DNA from: Modestobacter sp.
GTDB taxonomy: Bacteria > Actinomycetota > Actinomycetes > Mycobacteriales > Geodermatophilaceae
Direction: 5' to 3'
NCBI GenBank assembly: GCA_025965635.1
Contig: JAOPWO010000123.1
Location: 1-6,836 of the forward strand
Length of the DNA stretch: 6,836 bases
A program made the position numbers and the translations under genes. The notes under the pieces were generated by a model. That model was not told where the DNA came from. It did no database searches and was given only the letters and a program-made list of their open reading frames with translations. Every line of letters begins with the position of its first letter. Positions within the stretch are counted from its first letter, which is position 1. Shown piece after piece: positions 5,644 through 6,836 of this stretch.

Positions 5644-5711
5644 TCGCCGGCCGGTGCACCGTTCCGGGGCCCGCTGGCGGTGCCGGGAACAGCGGCCGCC
5701 GGGCCCGACGC

Positions 5712-5717
5712 TACGGT
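5712..5717 (+). promoter_or_regulatory. Candidate -10 element TACGGT for the DUF6912 gene
   Basis: TACGGT matches TANNNT and lies 31 bases upstream of the GTG at 5749, leaving room for the AGGGAGG site at 5734-5740. No clear -35 is visible. The gene could equally be read through from the acyltransferase gene, since the hairpins possible in 5644-5700 are weak (for example GCACCG 5656-5661 with CGGTGC 5678-5683). Confidence 0.35.
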
Positions 5718-5748
5718 CGCGGTCCGACGACTGAGGGAGGTGACCGGG

Positions 5749-6249
5749 GTGCGCGTGTACCTGCCGGCCACGACCACCGTGCTGCAGCGGCTGCTGGACC
5801 AGGGCCGGCTCGACGGCCCGCTGACCGTCTTTGCGGTGACCCCGGAACTGCGCCGGCACTACGAGTTGAGTGACGACGAGGAGCTCGAGTACGCGGCGTT
5901 GCTGGCCGCGGCCCGGGCCAGCCTCCGGCTGATCGACATCGACCCGTCCGCGGCACGTCGACGGGTCGTCCTGGCCGCGGACGTCGCCGACGACGCCGTG
6001 ACGCCGATCGAGGACGACGGGGCGGATGCGGGTGCCGCCCGCGTCCACGCCGACGTGGCGGTGTCTGCCGTGGCCAGCGCACACGTCGACCTGGCCGAGG
6101 CCGAGGAGGACGTGCGCCGCGCCGTCGGTGTGGTGCTGGAGGCGGACCTGGGCAGCGAGGACGCGCAGTTCGCCGTCGACCAGGTCGAGGGTCATGAACT
6201 GGCCTGGTACGCCACCCAGGAGATCGGCCTGGTGCTCGAGCTGCTGTGA
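5749..6249 (+). CDS. DUF6912 family protein, function unknown
   Basis: A 166-residue acidic protein without membrane segments. The opening MRVYLPATTTVLQRLLDQG, the segment FAVTPELRRHYELSDDEELEYAALLAAARASLRLI (about 28-62), the strand RRVVLAADVADDAV (71-84) and the close HELAWYATQEI (149-159) match my memory of the actinobacterial family DUF6912. No reaction is known. The GTG at 5749 is chosen because conservation starts at MRVY and AGGGAGG (5734-5740) lies eight bases upstream; another in-frame GTG at 5740 overlaps that site. It lies 105 bases after the acyltransferase gene on the same strand. The stop codon coincides with the edge of an IS110 relic on the opposite strand, but the C-terminal HELAWYATQE segment is present, so the gene looks intact. 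Confidence 0.85.
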   Translation: MRVYLPATTTVLQRLLDQGRLDGPLTVFAVTPELRRHYELSDDEELEYAALLAAARASLRLIDIDPSAARRRVVLAADVADDAVTPIEDDGADAGAARVHADVAVSAVASAHVDLAEAEEDVRRAVGVVLEADLGSEDAQFAVDQVEGHELAWYATQEIGLVLELL

Positions 6250-6608
6250 CGTGGTCCCCGCCGAGGTCGTCGGGGTCGGTGTCGGTGGTCAGCAGGCGCC
6301 AGCAGATGACCGATGTGGCATGGCCGACGGCGGCGGCAGCCCGGGGTCGCTGACCAGCCGCACCTGGGACGCGCGCCGCTCCGCCACGTACCAGACCGGC
6401 TCCCGGTACGGGCCGGTCGTCTCCATCGCGATGTCGGCGAGGCCCACGGCCGCGAACCAGTCGGCTTCTCGTCCTCCAACGCGCCGGTGGAGGAGGAGAA
6501 GGTGCGGGTCTCCCTGCCCCGTCCGCGCCCTCCGGGACCGGGTGCGCGCACGCCGGCGACGACCTCGTTCTGGCCGATGCCGGCGCAGCGCTCGATCGAC
6601 ACGTCCAC
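6249..6608 (-). pseudogene. IS110-family transposase remnant (N- and C-terminal ends only, frameshifted)
   Basis: About 360 bases remain of a gene normally about 1.1-1.2 kb. Read on the minus strand from the GTG at 6606-6608, the first frame gives VDVSIERCAGIGQNEVVAGV, then ETRTFSSSTGALEDE, as in IS110 N-termini. Around 6465-6472 the frame changes and homology continues as ADWFAAVGLADIAMETTGPY and REPVWYVAE, matching the conserved ADWL..GVT.VAMESTG.YW.PV.Y.LE region. Near 6340 a third frame takes over with AAAAVGHATSVICWRLLT then DPDDLGGDHV, which resembles the extreme C-terminus (A.AHSILV..WHLLT...YxDLGxDYF). Roughly 250 residues between these parts are missing. The first catalytic Asp of the DEDD set (GIDV) is also absent: the sequence reads AGI-GQNE. 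The relic abuts the DUF6912 stop codon. IS110 elements lack long terminal inverted repeats, so exact ends cannot be set. Confidence 0.8.
6465..6501. repeat. Imperfect inverted repeat (13 of 14 bp) inside the IS110 relic
   Basis: CTTCTCGTCCTCCA (6465-6478) and TGGAGGAGGAGAAG (6488-6501) are complementary at 13 of 14 positions, with one G-G mismatch (6471/6495) and a 9-base loop. It coincides with the reading-frame change in the transposase relic, which suggests a templated (quasipalindrome) mutation rather than a functional hairpin. Confidence 0.75.
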
Positions 6609-6836
6609 CGGTGCCCTTCTCGTCCTCGACCGGATGGGACGGGCCCGGCGGGCCAGCCGATCGACGATGCTGTGACGCGTGTTCGGGACAACAGTTCCAG
6701 GTGCCGGGAAGGCCCCTGGTTCCAGTCTCCGAGACGGGCCCGAGCGCACCACGCAGGACCGAGCCCCGCCGGCTCCAGCACGATCGTCATCGTTCGAGGC
6801 GGCCGGGTGGGGCCACCGGGTCCCTCTGAGGGCATC
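6609..6836. other. Right-end region with no recognisable gene
   Basis: These 228 bases lie upstream of the transposase relic on its strand. Open frames exist on both strands, but their translations are Arg/Pro/Ser-rich noise without family resemblance, and no ribosome site precedes a plausible start. Part is probably the noncoding flank of the old insertion sequence. I see no tRNA, attachment site or clear inverted repeat marking an element boundary. Confidence 0.4.

Noticed and set aside
5656..5683. Possible terminator hairpin after the acyltransferase gene (GCACCG with CGGTGC)
   Set aside because: The stem is only six pairs with a 16-base loop and no T tract; it competes with equally weak foldings such as GTTCC with GGAAC.
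2413..6195. A 1260-codon open frame on the minus strand across the SAF, CpaE-like, acyltransferase and DUF6912 genes
   Set aside because: It is the antisense shadow of well-supported genes in a very GC-rich sequence. Its translation is Arg/Gly/His/Pro/Gln-rich with no recognisable domain, and a long stopless antisense frame is expected here.
6313..6675. A 120-residue plus-strand open frame at the right end
   Set aside because: It is the exact antisense of the IS110 relic, whose minus-strand frames contain recognisable transposase segments; the plus-strand translation contains none.
1..6836. CRISPR array, tRNA, rRNA or replication origin
   Set aside because: No regularly spaced repeats, no tRNA-like cloverleaf arms noticed, no rRNA-like conserved stretches, and only one strong plus one weak DnaA-box-like site, far too few for an origin.

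Overview
The base composition (roughly 70-75% GC, strong G/C third-position bias, frequent GTG starts, AGGAGG-type ribosome sites) points to a high-GC actinobacterium. Gene content would fit Geodermatophilaceae or a relative, but that family assignment is an impression from protein style and was not tested. All genes except an insertion-sequence relic at the right end look like ordinary chromosomal genes with matching codon use.

Left part (1-1925). The minus strand carries the first codons of a Pro/Ala-rich protein that runs off the left edge (1-107) and a membrane protein with a C-terminal LysM domain (165-893). Divergent from them is a gene for a 189-residue protein built of two similar beta-rich repeats (985-1554), which appears to be read from a leaderless GTG start. 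It converges on a small excisionase/AlpA-type helix-turn-helix regulator on the minus strand (1632-1925).

Middle part (1926-4173). Divergent from the regulator is a translationally coupled pair: a membrane-anchored SAF-domain (CpaB/RcpC-like) protein (2120-2899) and a CpaE/MinD-like ATPase-fold protein (2899-4173). The latter lacks both lysines of the deviant Walker A motif. They resemble two components of a Tad/Flp pilus system, but the rest of such a system (TadA/CpaF motor, TadB/C, pilins) is not in the window. A 9-bp GC hairpin follows the pair.

Right part (4174-6836). A wax ester synthase/diacylglycerol acyltransferase-family gene (4246-5643) has HPxxxDG in place of the catalytic HHxxxDG. 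It is followed by a DUF6912-type protein (5749-6249). Directly after that stop codon lies a decayed minus-strand IS110-family transposase (about 6249-6608). Only its N-terminal and extreme C-terminal coding parts remain, fused by a large internal deletion, with a frameshift at the base of a 14-bp imperfect hairpin. The last ~230 bases hold no gene I can recognise.

From memory of actinobacterial gene order, the LysM, HTH, SAF, CpaE-like, acyltransferase and DUF6912 genes recur near secA1 and the Rv3235-family gene; this is recollection, not a search. The best candidates for something new are the SAF/CpaE-like pair with a degenerate P-loop beside a dedicated small regulator and LysM protein, the altered acyltransferase motif, and shared DnaA-box-like sites in the two divergent intergenic regions.
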